Shown piece by piece: positions 1 through 9,981 of a stretch of 64,000 nucleotides of DNA (its first letter is position 1; each line of letters opens with the position of its first letter). The position numbers and the translations under genes were made by a program. Source of the DNA: Hypomesus transpacificus. Taxonomy: Eukaryota > Chordata > Actinopteri > Osmeriformes > Osmeridae. Below the pieces are notes generated by a model, which made no database searches, was not told the DNA's origin, and was given only the letters and a program-made list of their open reading frames with translations. Location: positions 4,508,693-4,572,692 of the forward strand of contig NC_061080.1 of the NCBI RefSeq assembly GCF_021917145.1, given 5' to 3'.

Positions 1-1420
1 TGACCACCTTGTCCGTGTGAACAGACCAGGTGAGGTCATTGCTGATGTTCACCCCGAGGAACTTGAAGCAGCTGACCTTCTCCACTTCCGATCCATTGAT
101 GAATAGGGGTGCATGCTCCTCCTCCTGCCGCCTCCGATAGTCCACAATCATCTCCTTGGTCTTGCTGATGTTAAGAGAGAGGTTGTTGTCCTGACACCAT
201 GATGTCAGGGTGTCAACCTCCTCTCTGTAGGCTGACTCGTCACTGTCAGAGATGAGGCCCACGATGGTTGTGTCGTCAGCAAACTTAACGAGGAGGTTGG
301 AGCTGTGTGTGGCCGCACAATCGTGGGTGAACAAGGAGAACAGGAGAGGGCTGAGCACACAGCCCTGGGGGGTGCCTGTGTTGGTGATCAGTACAGATGA
401 GGTGTGGTCACCGATTCTCACCACCTGTGGCCTCCCCGTCAGGAAGTGGAAGATCCACTTGCAGAGGGAGGTGCTTATTCCCAGGTCCACAAGCTTGGAG
501 ACCAGTCTGGAGGGGATGATGGTGTTGAATGCAGAGCTGTAGTCAATGAACAGCATCCTCACATATGTATTCCCCTTGTCCAGGTGGGAGAGAGTGGTGT
601 GCATAGTCAGAGCGATGGCATCGTCTGTAGACCTATTGGACCGGTATGCAAACTGCATAGGGTCCAGTGTGGGGGGCAGCGAGGAGCAGATGAATGATTT
701 GACTAGCCGCTCGAAGCACTTCATGATGACAGAGGTCAGTGCTATTGGGCGATAGTCGTTCAGACATGTGACCTTGGTGTTCTTGGGCACAGGGATGATG
801 GTGGTCCTCTTGAAGCAGGTGGGGAGTACAGAGAGGTTAAGGGAGAGGTCGAAGATGTCACTGAAGACCCCTGCCAGCTGGTCAGCGCAGCCCCTAAGGG
901 CCCTACCTGATATGCCGTCTGGGCCTGGTGCCTTGCGAGGGTTGATCTTCTTAAAGCACAGCCTCACCTCGGCTACAGTTAGTGTAGGCACACCACTGGC
1001 TTGGCCTTCAGGTAACTCCACTGCAGGGGGGTCACTGTCCCTCTCAAAGCGAGCGTAGAAGGAGTTCAGCTCGTCTGGCAGTAGGACAGAGGACTGGGTC
1101 TCATTGTAGCCTCTCCCTTTGTAGTCTGTAATGGCTTTAAGTCCACTCCACATGCGCCTGGGGTCAGAGCCATGGTAGCTGGACTCCACCTTGGTCCTGT
1201 AAGCCCTTTTCGCTGCTTTGATGGCCTTCAGAAGGTCGTATCTGGCCTTCCTGTACTCATCAGGGTCCCCAGAATTAAAGGCGACAGTACGGGCTCTCAG
1301 CTTGGCCCGGACCGCGGCATCAACCCAGGGCTTCTGATTTGGGAAAGACCGGACAACCTTCTTGGGGACAACGTCATCAACGCAGTGCTGGATGTAGCTG
1401 GAGACATGGCCATTTGGTCT
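1..1420 (-). mobile_element. LINE (L2/Rex1-like) reverse transcriptase, open copy cut by the window edge
   Basis: Read on the minus strand, this stretch encodes the reverse transcriptase part of a non-LTR retrotransposon. In order it shows APGPDG (finger region), CFERLVKSF, the first catalytic block [22 protein letters not shown], and the FADDTTIVG catalytic block near 260-285, then KFLGVNISNDLTW running off the window at base 1. I saw no stop in the parts I translated from about 1415 down to 1. The frame is therefore open, unlike its inverted neighbour. No apurinic endonuclease domain is visible: the LINE signal ends around 1420-1470, so this is a 5'-truncated insertion, as is usual for LINEs. 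The clade (L2 or Rex1/CR1 group) is judged from the motif wording only. Confidence 0.85.
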
Positions 1421-1539
1421 CATAGACACAAGTCCCTAGTATTCCACACCTACACTGGTACAACATGATACTAGTGTGTCCATTTCTCTCAGGCAGACAG
1501 TCTGAGAGGTCAACCAGCCCAACACATATTTCCTACATT

Positions 1540-2439
1540 ATCCTACACTAACTGCAGCTGAGGTGAGGCAGCGCAGATCAACCCTCGCAAGGCTCCTGGC
1601 CCAGACGGTGTATCAGGTAGGGCCCTTGGGCTGTGCTGACCAGCTAGCAGGGGTCTTCAGTGACGTCTTCCACCTCTCCCTCAGCCTGTCTGTACCCCCC
1701 ACCTGCTTCAAGATGACCACCATTATCCCTGTGCCCAAGAACACCAAGGTCACATGTATGAACCACTATTGCCCGATAGCACTGACCTCTGTCATCATGA
1801 AGTGCTTCGAGCGGCTAGTCAAATCATTCCTCTGCTCCTCGCTGCCCCCCACCCTGGACCCAATGCCGTTTGCATACCGGTCCAACAGGTCTACAGACGA
1901 TGCCATCGCTCTGACAATGCACACCGCTCTCTCCCACCTGGACAAAGGGAATACGTATGTGAGGATGCTGTTCATTGACTACAGCTCAGCATTCAACACC
2001 ATTATCCCCTCCAGACTTGTCTCCAAGTTTGTGGACCTTGGACTAAGCACCTCCCTCTGCAAGTGGATCTTCAACTTCTTGACGGGGAAGCCACAGGTGG
2101 TGAGAATCGGTGAATGCACTTAATCCACACTAATCACCAACACAGGCACCCCCCAGGGCTGTGTGCTTAACCTTGTTCACTCACGATTGTGCGGCAACGC
2201 ACAGCCCCAACCTCCTTGTTAAGTTTGCTGACGACACAACCATCGTGGGCCTCATCTCTGACAGTGTCAGCCTACAGAGAGGAGGTTGATGACCTGAAAT
2301 CATGGTGTTAGGACAATAACCTCTCTCTCAACGTCAGCAACTATAGGAGGCGGCAGGAAGAAGAGCATGCACCCCTACACATCAAGGGATCCGAAGTGGA
2401 GAAGGTCAGCTGCTTCAAGTTCCTCGGGGTGAACATCAG
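1540..2439 (+). mobile_element. LINE reverse transcriptase, degraded inverted copy (5' part)
   Basis: This is the same LINE family as at 1-1420 but on the plus strand, so the two copies point away from each other. An open stretch at 1563-2123 carries [21 protein letters not shown] and [12 protein letters not shown] stop then follows in place of the TGTPQGC block, and the FADDTTIVG motif at about 2226-2252 is in another frame, so the copy cannot make a working enzyme. At 2435-2439 (ATCAG) it is interrupted by a solo LTR and resumes at 2846. Confidence 0.85.
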
Positions 2440-2845
2440 TGATCTGAAGATTTTCTATACATATGTGAGGTTGTCTCTTGCTGTGGTCAAGAGGTCACGC
2501 AGTGGGCCTTTGACAATATCCATATAGATTAGGGAATGTGCTCTGTTTAACCTTTGAGAAAAGTACAAACAATGAGTTATGACGCATCACCTGTGTGCTA
2601 TTTCTCCTGTGCATTAAGTTGTGAAATGTGTACTGTTTAAGGGCATATTTTGGTGGTTACTATATCTGTATGGGCCAGCTCATGTATATAATGGACCTCT
2701 GAGAGACTTGTTTCTCTCTCATGCTATCCCTCTGTCATGGACTGATGGCATGATCTGACGTTGTTACTAATAAAACCGAGTCAACCTTTTTCTAAGTGTC
2801 GTGCCTCCTTCCGGCTTGCTTGGAGACAGAGATCTCATCCTTACA
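2440..2845 (+). mobile_element. Solo LTR of an LTR retroelement, 406 bp, with 5-bp target duplication
   Basis: The insert splits the LINE exactly. It begins TG (2440) and ends CA (2845), the usual LTR ends. It is flanked on both sides by the 5-bp sequence ATCAG (2435-2439 and 2846-2850), which occurs once in the intact LINE copy. A TATA-like TATATAA at 2685-2691 and an AATAAA at 2769-2774 fit the promoter and polyadenylation parts of an LTR. No internal coding region is present, so this is a solo LTR left by recombination between two LTRs. A 5-bp duplication fits Gypsy/ERV-type integrases; the family was not identified. Confidence 0.85.
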
Positions 2846-3040
2846 ATCAGCAATGATCTCACCTGGTCTGTTCACACTGACAAGGTGGTCAAAGCGGCCC
2901 GTAAACGCCTCTTCTTTCTGTGGAGACTGAAGAAGTTCAGCATGGACTCAGTCATCCTCACTAACTTCTACAGATGCACTATAGAGAGCATACTGACTGG
3001 TTGCATCAGTGTGGTATGGGAGCTGCAGACATCATCATCG
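2846..3040 (+). mobile_element. LINE reverse transcriptase, 3' part of the interrupted copy
   Basis: The LINE reading resumes after the solo LTR with SNDLTWSVHTDKVVKAARK and continues through the C-terminal CTIESILTGC motif. The similarity is lost near 3040 without a clear 3' tail or poly(A). It is the direct continuation of the copy at 1540-2439: removing the LTR and one ATCAG copy restores the order seen in the inverted copy. Confidence 0.8.
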
Positions 3041-3459
3041 GCAACACAATTCATGATGAATTCTCTTAGCCTTCATATATAGCATCAAGAAATAGCTATT
3101 CAATTAAAATGTACTCAAGACAGAAAATGTCATTGATAATCATCCAGCTTGTTGTAATGCTGATACTTCTGGCTTGTAAATTTTGCCATTGAACCATAAC
3201 TTCCACCAGTTATTCTTGGACAAAATACATATGAGATATATTAATTATACAGGGATGATACCACACTGGTCCCATGGGAAAATACAAATAATCATTAAGA
3301 TATATTGTCTTCTTTCTCTGGTGTCTCAATTTCAATAAAAAGGATACAATTGCTAAAGTGCTAAAATTACTCAAACAAATAAGAATAAATATACCTAAGA
3401 CAGTACTGTGAACAACCACACACAGTCATTACATAATACATAACATGACATTGTGCACA
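3041..3459. other. Unassigned AT-rich spacer
   Basis: I see no gene, repeat with recognisable ends, or RNA gene here. Short open frames are of chance size. Confidence 0.5.
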
Positions 3460-3966
3460 TTATGTTTTGGCAGCATTAACAGTGGTGATTGCAGTTCGAT
3501 AGAAACTGTGTTTTAGTCTGTTTGTCCTTGCCTTGATTGATCTGTATGGTCTACCTGAAGGCAACATTTCAAACAGGGAGTGCCCAGGGGTGTGTCTTTT
3601 ATGATGTTCTGGGCATTTTTGAGACAACAGGATCTGTGTAGGTCTTCCAGTGCGGGGAAAGGGCAGCCAACAATCTTGCGCGGTGTTGATGACCCTCTGG
3701 AGCATTTTCCTCTGAGCCACTGTACAGCTGGTATACCAAATGCATATGCAATTTGTGAGGATGCTTTCAATGGAGGCTCGGTAGAAGGACCCCAGCAGTC
3801 TTTGTGTGATGTTATTCCTCCTGAGTGTTCTCAGGAAGTACAGTCTCTGCTGGGCCTTTTTCAGCAGCTCAGAGGTGTTCACACTCCAGGATGGGCTGTC
3901 CTGTATGTGGACCCCCAGGAAGCGGAAGTCCCGCCACCCTCTCCACACTTCACTCCTCACACGTGA
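3460..3966 (-). mobile_element. LINE reverse transcriptase C-terminal fragment (second subfamily)
   Basis: An open minus-strand frame encodes the C-terminal part of a LINE reverse transcriptase: RFLGVHIQDSPSWS, then the thumb-like KKAQQRLYFLRTLRR, FYRASIESILTNCI, LPSGRPYRSIKARTNR, ending near TAITTVNAAKT. The same blocks follow the FADD motif in L2/Rex1-type elements. The wording differs from the copies at 1-3040 (IQDSPSWS against ISNDLTWS), so this is a different subfamily. The catalytic domain itself is absent, so the fragment is 5'-truncated. The frame is intact over about 160 codons, which suggests a fairly young insertion. Confidence 0.8.
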
Positions 3967-4434
3967 AGTGTAACAAGTTTACTTTGTATGCTGTGTTGGT
4001 TGACTGTGACGGCACAGAGCACTGCCCAGCTTCCATGTCCAATTCTGTGCCCACGCCATTTTCAAAAAGCAGCGCAGCAGCCTGGTGAGCAGCAGAGGTG
4101 GATAATGTCAGTCGTCCTGCTTTGCCGAGGTCATCCATGTATCTGCAGTAATGAAAAACAGGACACAAATTTGGAACTACAGTCAAATAGTAGCCTTTGC
4201 CTCAGATAGGACAGTGGGGAGCGACAGGACACAAGTTTAAAAGAGTGTGCCCTAGCCAGCTGCAACACAGGTAAGGGATCCATCACAAACTGTTTAATGA
4301 CACACATTTTGCATATTCTGATTGGATAGCCAATAACTTGTCATGCAACACCATAACCATATATTGGCCCTTATTGTTAGAACTAAGCTAAGGTAAATGC
4401 AAGTTCCATTGTGTAGTAGTTGCCATGGTGATTG

Positions 4435-4545
4435 TTTTGTTAAGGTCTTAAGGCATACAAATGTCACTTTATGAGGTTATTTAACATTAATATGAGTTCC
4501 CCTTGCCTGCCTTTGGTCACCCAGTGGCTAGACATTTTAATAAGT
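4435..4545 (+). mobile_element. Fragment of the THAP-type DNA transposon also found at 34588-36445
   Basis: Bases 4460-4545 (TTATTTAACATTAATATGAG and onward to CCCAGTGGCTAG) nearly repeat bases 34618-34677 of the transposon in the esf1 intron, in the same order and orientation. The terminal TTTAAAGGTCACATG is degraded here, and no matching right end was found. Confidence 0.6.
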
Positions 4546-4991
4546 CTAAGCTAAGCCCTGGTATTCTAGGTAGATAACATAAGCGCTCGCCAGCTAGCAA
4601 GCTAGTTTAAGGAATATAACCTACGGGGATCAGGTATATTTGGCTAACCATATTACCATTGTATGAGTAATGTTATTCTAAAAGCGAAATCCAAAAGTTA
4701 CCTGATGGCATACGAGGGTCTGAGAAGGCGTCTTCGCTGTGCTCTCTTATTGACATCGAGTGCGTGGTGATCAGAGCTCGAGTTCTGAAAGACTAGCAAC
4801 AAGTTCTTCCAATGTCTCCATCGATAAAATGCCTTCGAGTCTTCCTAAATTCACCAGTGATTAATCAATAGTGCGTGGCGTATGTTGCCTTGTTGGAATT
4901 TGTTCAATAACACGTGTGTGCCATTTCTGAAATAAATTCGCGTCGATATGTTCACTGTAGTGCTGTCTTCTGTGAGGTGTGGTCTTCGGCA

Positions 4992-5123
4992 GCTAATTTG
5001 CATGTGAACTAGATATCTTCTAAAGCCAATTTGCATGTTAACTAGATATCTTCTAAAGCTAATTTGCATGTTAACTAGATATCTTCTAAAGCTAATTTGC
5101 ATGTTAACTAGATATCTTGTTGG
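4992..5123 (+). repeat. 33-bp tandem repeat, four units
   Basis: Four consecutive 33-bp units begin GCTAATTTGCATG and contain GTTAACTAGATATC. They differ at only a few positions: a G for T in unit 1, GCC for GCT in unit 2, and a divergent end in unit 4. Each unit carries one ATTTGCAT octamer. The array abuts the ACTAGT-rich array that starts at about 5130. Confidence 0.9.
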
Positions 5124-5129
5124 CAATAG

Positions 5130-5910
5130 TTACTAGTACTTATTGGTTTCGGGATATCTCTTGTTGGAATAGTTACTAGTAACTAAAGAATAGTTACTAG
5201 TATCTATTCCCGTTTTACTAGTAACTTTCATTAGATACTAGTAACTATTCTTTAGTTACTAGTAACTAATACAATTCTTACTAGTAACAAATGCGTTTTT
5301 ACTCGTCATTGCTTATGACGAGTAAAAATGACTACTTGATAGTAAAATGTAAAATGTTACCAGTAAAACGGGAATAGATACTAGTAACTATTGGATTAGT
5401 TACTAGTAACTAAAGAATAGGTACTAGTATCTAATGAAAGTTACTAGTAAAACAGGAATAGATACTAGTAACTATTGGATTAGTTACTAGTAACTAAAGA
5501 ATAGTTACTAGTATCTAATGAATAGTTACTAATAAAACTGGAATAGATACTAGTAACTATTTGAATAGATACTAGTTGGACACAAATAGTAGATATCTGT
5601 AAAGCAGAGCCCCATAGGATACAATTGTAAAATTGTCCAATTTGTTACTAGTAAAACGGGAATAGATACTAGTAACTATTGGATTAGTTACTAGTAACTA
5701 AAAAATAGGTACTAGTATCTAATGAAAACTTACTAGTAAAAGGGGAATAGATACTAGTAACTATTGGATTAGTTACTAGTAACTAAAGAATAGTTACTAG
5801 TATCTAATGAAAGTTACTAGTAAAACGGGAATAGATACTAGTAACTATTGGATTAGTTACTAGTAACTAAAGAATAAGTACTAGTAACTTTAAAATAGTG
5901 ACTAGTACGT
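5130..5910. repeat. ACTAGT-rich tandem array with an inverted arm and central hairpin
   Basis: The stretch is built of TACTAGTA-containing motifs. To the right of 5340 a unit of about 84-88 bp recurs (AAAACGGGAATAGATACTAG, then AACTATTGGATTAGTTAC, then CTAAAGAATAG...). Copies begin near 5355, 5440, 5535, 5655, 5745 and 5825. To the left (5190-5280) the unit appears in reverse complement (CTATTCCCGTTTTACTAG). The two arms meet at a perfect 14-bp stem with 5-base loop at 5296-5328. A short unrelated sequence interrupts the array at about 5580-5640. Confidence 0.9.
5296..5328. repeat. Perfect 14-bp inverted repeat at the centre of the array
   Basis: TTTTTACTCGTCAT (5296-5309), loop TGCTT, then ATGACGAGTAAAAA (5315-5328): an uninterrupted 14-bp stem. 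It sits where the array changes orientation. Confidence 0.9.
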
Positions 5911-5959
5911 TTATAGAAATAAATGTTAAAACGGCCTGCCATACCCAGCTCCCAACCCA

Positions 5960-6060
5960 ACTCTGAGAATAGATTAACGGCGATATTTTTTTTATCGCCC
6001 AATAAGAGTCTTACGGTAACGCAGTGCGTTAACGCTGATAACGGCCCACCACTAATTCAA
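5960..6060. mobile_element. Possible hAT terminal fragment
   Basis: The mix of ATTAACGGCGATA, a T-run, TATCGCCCAATAA and GCGTTAACGCTGATAACGG resembles the subterminal region of the hAT element at 33488-34221 (GCGTTATTAACGG, T-run, TATCGCGCGATTAACGC). There are no target duplications and no second end, so this is only a resemblance. Confidence 0.35.
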
Positions 6061-6316
6061 ACTAAATTTCCAAACCTTCTGACTCTTCTGGCAAAATCAA
6101 ACACTCGTTCCTAAACCATGTGCTCAAAATCAAACTATGCTTTCAGATCATAAACACAACCAATCAATATACAAACACTATGGAGCAATTATTAGACACA
6201 ACACAAAAACAAACAAAAACAAAAAATTGAGAACAGCATCCAGGGCATGTAGTTACATGTAAAGAAGAATTTGTTTATGTTTACACAGTAAATTAATTTA
6301 CTGTAGCAATAAAGGA

Positions 6317-6402
6317 GAGGGGCGGTTCTATGGGCATATGTGAAGCCCTCCGTGACATTGCTTGTAAAAAGGGCTATACAAATACAGTACATTTGATTTT
6401 CC
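6317..6402 (+). repeat. Dispersed repeat tail fragment (GGGCTATACAAATAC type)
   Basis: The block GAAGCCCTCCGTGACATTGC, then TTGTAAAAAGGGCTATACAA, then a TTTGATT end, recurs in degraded form at about 56070-56127. This wording is common as the 3' tail of dispersed fish repeats. Confidence 0.5.
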
Positions 6403-6931
6403 TGTAGGAAATTTACCCTGGTATATTTGTTTCAGTCATAGACCTTTGACCGCCATGCAGAGAAAAAATCTTGAATTGGGTTGAGAAAAGGGCTGTATAG
6501 TGAAAGGCATACATTTACAGTAAAAAATGCTGGTTGATGTTGAACTATTCTCGTACACGGACACCACAGTGAAAGCTGACATTCTCCCAAACCATTATTA
6601 GAAACAAGTGTGAATGATTTTGAGTCACTGTGTTTTACAGATGACAACTGTGCTGTAGTTGTGTTTACTGTTTGACAACTGTGTTTACCATTTTGCAGCA
6701 CAAGTGCATCACAGTGCAAAATGTGTTTAGTGAATGATAATGTGTTTAGAATTTTGCCAAAAGAGTGTCTGATTTGACAAATTGGTTTAGTTCACTGAAC
6801 ATTTGATTCAGAGAATGGGGTTTAGTGTTTTAGCAATTGTGAAAAACTGTAAGGCCAATCGTAAGATCCCCTGCAGACAGGGTGCGAATTATGGGGGGGT
6901 TTGGGGGGGTCTGACCCCCCTAACCCTAATT

Positions 6932-6990
6932 AGCTTTACATTTAGTCATTTAGCAGACACTCTTATCAACTTACAGTGAGTATTTTTAAA
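6932..6990 (-). repeat. SINE tail fragment
   Basis: TTACATTTAGTCATTTAGCA followed by GACACTCTTATC matches the 3' tail of the tRNA-derived SINEs at 29022-29208 and 39503-39693. The tRNA-like head is missing. It follows a G-run/C-run inverted repeat at 6893-6920. Confidence 0.7.
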
Positions 6991-7029
6991 GCCCAAAACC
7001 TGGAGTTTCACATCAAGGGTACTATGCCG

Positions 7030-7125
7030 TTGAATGCTGAGCTTTAGTCTACAAACGACATTCTCAAATATGTGTTCCTTTTGTCCAGGTGGGAGAGAGC
7101 ATTGTGTAGTGTAGAAGCAATGGCT
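7030..7125 (-). mobile_element. Short LINE reverse transcriptase relic
   Basis: Bases 7047-7117 (ACAAACGACATTCTCAAATA to GAGAGAGCATTG and beyond) parallel bases 545-620 of the open LINE copy, the region before [11 protein letters not shown], on the same strand. It is too short and mutated to code. Confidence 0.65.
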
Positions 7126-7129
7126 TAAT

Positions 7130-9960
7130 CATGGTTGTACCCAAAGACAACAAAAACAAACACCATCATTTGTTCATCAAAAGGGAAACAACAGTCAATG
7201 AATAAGAATGCCAATGCAAACCTTCTGGAATATGACAAGAAGATGTTCAGCTTGGGAAGCAGACATCTTAAAACGGGTGCACACTGTGCGGTTTTTAATA
7301 GTCCTTTGCAACTGTTGCCTGTCAGACTTGGCGAACATGATCCTCGCTGCAAACCATGTCACACTGTAGGATCTCAATTGTCAGTCATGTCAGACTGTAT
7401 GACAGTCAAAACAAGACATTTTTTTATGTCATCCATCCATGACATGTTCAGTGATGGTGAGCCGCGTTCACCTGAAAATGTACAAAAGTAGTTAGCAGCA
7501 AACAAAAACATCTGTAGCATTAATTGTATTACGTTTCTCTTATTGCGGTGTCACAACAGTGGTCCACTTTTTATAGGGGTACATCGCCATGGTGACTTAT
7601 TCTGCACACCTAACCTGAGTAAGTGATGTTCGAGATGATAGATCAACAAGTATAAAAGCACTGCCGACTGACAGATCAAATTTGGAAATGATAATTGGAC
7701 CAACTCGGTGTCAATATTGTATTCTAGTTGTTGATTGGTTAGGGAGGACGTCCGCCCTTGGAGCATCATGTAATGTGTTTTAGCCAATAACTGATAAGCA
7801 TGGAAAAAATGAAGTATGATAAATTGATGTATGAGATCCTGCCCTAAGGAGGACAGCAGGATCCCCCTCCTCTGGCCCCCATCCTCCACTACCACTTCAC
7901 ATAAACTTCCCCTTTCCTCTCTTGCCCTGAAGGTGTTGCTGTTAATTTAAAGCATTTTTATCAGAATAAAAAATTGGGATTTTGATGGATTTGCAGCTAT
8001 TATGCAAGTATGACATCCAAGCATTAAAATAAATAAATAATATCAGTAAAGCAATTGTCTAAAACTCACCATAGCATGGAGCAAATGTTGATTTGGACAA
8101 TCAAATCATTGGGGGAAAAGCCTGAAGTCAGAAGCAGACATTTAGGAGCTAGTCTGTGATGCTGTTTACGCTTTAAGTAAAAAGGTTTCACCTTGGTCTA
8201 TGACACTAATTATCAGCACGGATACTTGTCATTTTATGGAATCCCAATAGCAAAAAAAGTCAGTGAAAGGTTATCTCATGATTAAATTAATTGTAGAAAA
8301 ACAAAAAATAATTTATTGTGGCTCCCATCAGTCTATAAAATTATACCAAAAAACTAGGAAAGGACAAGGATCTGATCAGCCTTAGGAAAATATCGTTAAT
8401 ATATACTAACTATAACTATAATATATAGTTAATCAGAGACTTAATTTTGTTGTAGTAAAATTTGTATGAATGATAACACTGTCACAATGCAGCAGATATT
8501 TAAGTAGTAATGTTGGTTATTCACCTGGTGACACATATAATAAACCCCAGACCCTTTCCAATACATTCTTGGAAGGTGGCCTTGCTAAATAAGTACGGGT
8601 ACAGGTTCACAAAGACATGGAATTTAGTGACTTTAAACCCCACACACAAAGCTATTTTGTGAAACGGGGAAAACATGTTTGTATATGTGGGGCCTTTTAT
8701 AATACATTTGAGCATTGACACAGATACCATAGTAAAACATGTTTGAACTTTAACTCATTTATAGATCTAGTACTTTTTTTCAACCGTACCTGTCTTTCTG
8801 ATATGTCATTGATAGGATAAAATATACCAGGTATTACCAGGCGGTGTTATCCATTCTCATCTGCTACTATATAAGAAATATTTGAACATGGTACCTCTAC
8901 TAATGTATAGTCCACCAGGTGGCAATAAAGTCCATGTGAATGTAAGAGTATAGACTATTTCATGAGTTTCACACCCTAGATGCATCATGCAATCTCGGGC
9001 AAACACTGATAATTCATTCCATTTGATGTAAAACACCAGTAATAACCCCACATTTTACACAATTATTTGCTTTACTTTTGTAGTTCATGTAAAGATTCTC
9101 TGAATTGCATTCTCCACCACATTTCAGCCCTTTTTTTCATTCAGCTATTGTACCACCATGAATAAATGCGTCTGACATAAAACGAGTTGAATGAGTTGAG
9201 AATGAGTTTACCATACTGAACATGTAATTGTATATTGATGTATATAATCCAAATCTATGACAATGTACTGTACATATTAATGAACAGATGCGCATGTACA
9301 TCAAAGCTGAACTGACAAAAACTCAGAGACCCATTCTTTAAGGTAAGCCTATATCCACACAAATTATGTTACACTGCTCTACAGATTATTCTGTAATTAC
9401 ACTCAAAAGGTTTGGCACAGTGCTTTAACTCTCCTTATGTAATGTATAGAAATAAATTAAGGAATAACAGCCGAATGGAAAGCAGGGGAGGGTAGACTTC
9501 ATGACAATCTGCTCTTTGCATGTGATACCATCACTGACGCAAGAGGATGGGAGCAGAGAAGAGGTCTCCCAGTACGTGTATTGAAGTACTGTCAATGTGC
9601 ACCTTTCTCTTTCCCTTTCTCTCTTTCTGGCTCGATCCATTTGTTCAACACCTCCCTCCTCCTCTCCTCTCCCCTCCATCCTCTTCATAGGCATCACAGC
9701 CTCCTGCCAAGCCCTCAGCCAATAAGGGGGTCTGAATTGGTCAGGTGATCACAGCTTCCAACCATTCTCCAAGAGGCACCGGCAAAAAGAGGGGAGTGTC
9801 CCTTCCTCATTCTCCTTTCCTCCCAATCTCTTTCTCCTGTGTTTCTAAAGCAAGACTCGATGAAAAGAATGTGTCAATTTTACATATACATTTGATCCTA
9901 CACATAGACTTTACAATACAGCATTGCTTGAAAAAGAGAGCGTGGTGAATACTCTTTTGT
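7130..9960. other. Intergenic region upstream of gpr137b
   Basis: No coding exon or complete repeat was recognised here. Open frames are of chance length. The last 350 bases hold pyrimidine-rich stretches (9600-9680) and lead into the gpr137b first exon, so the gpr137b promoter and 5' UTR presumably lie at the right end. No TATA box can be claimed. Confidence 0.5.
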
Positions 9961-9981
9961 CTCTCACTGGGGACCAGAGAG

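Noticed and set aside
5130..5910. Possible CRISPR-like array
   Set aside because: The repeats run without unique spacers, the motif is palindromic throughout, and the surroundings are vertebrate.
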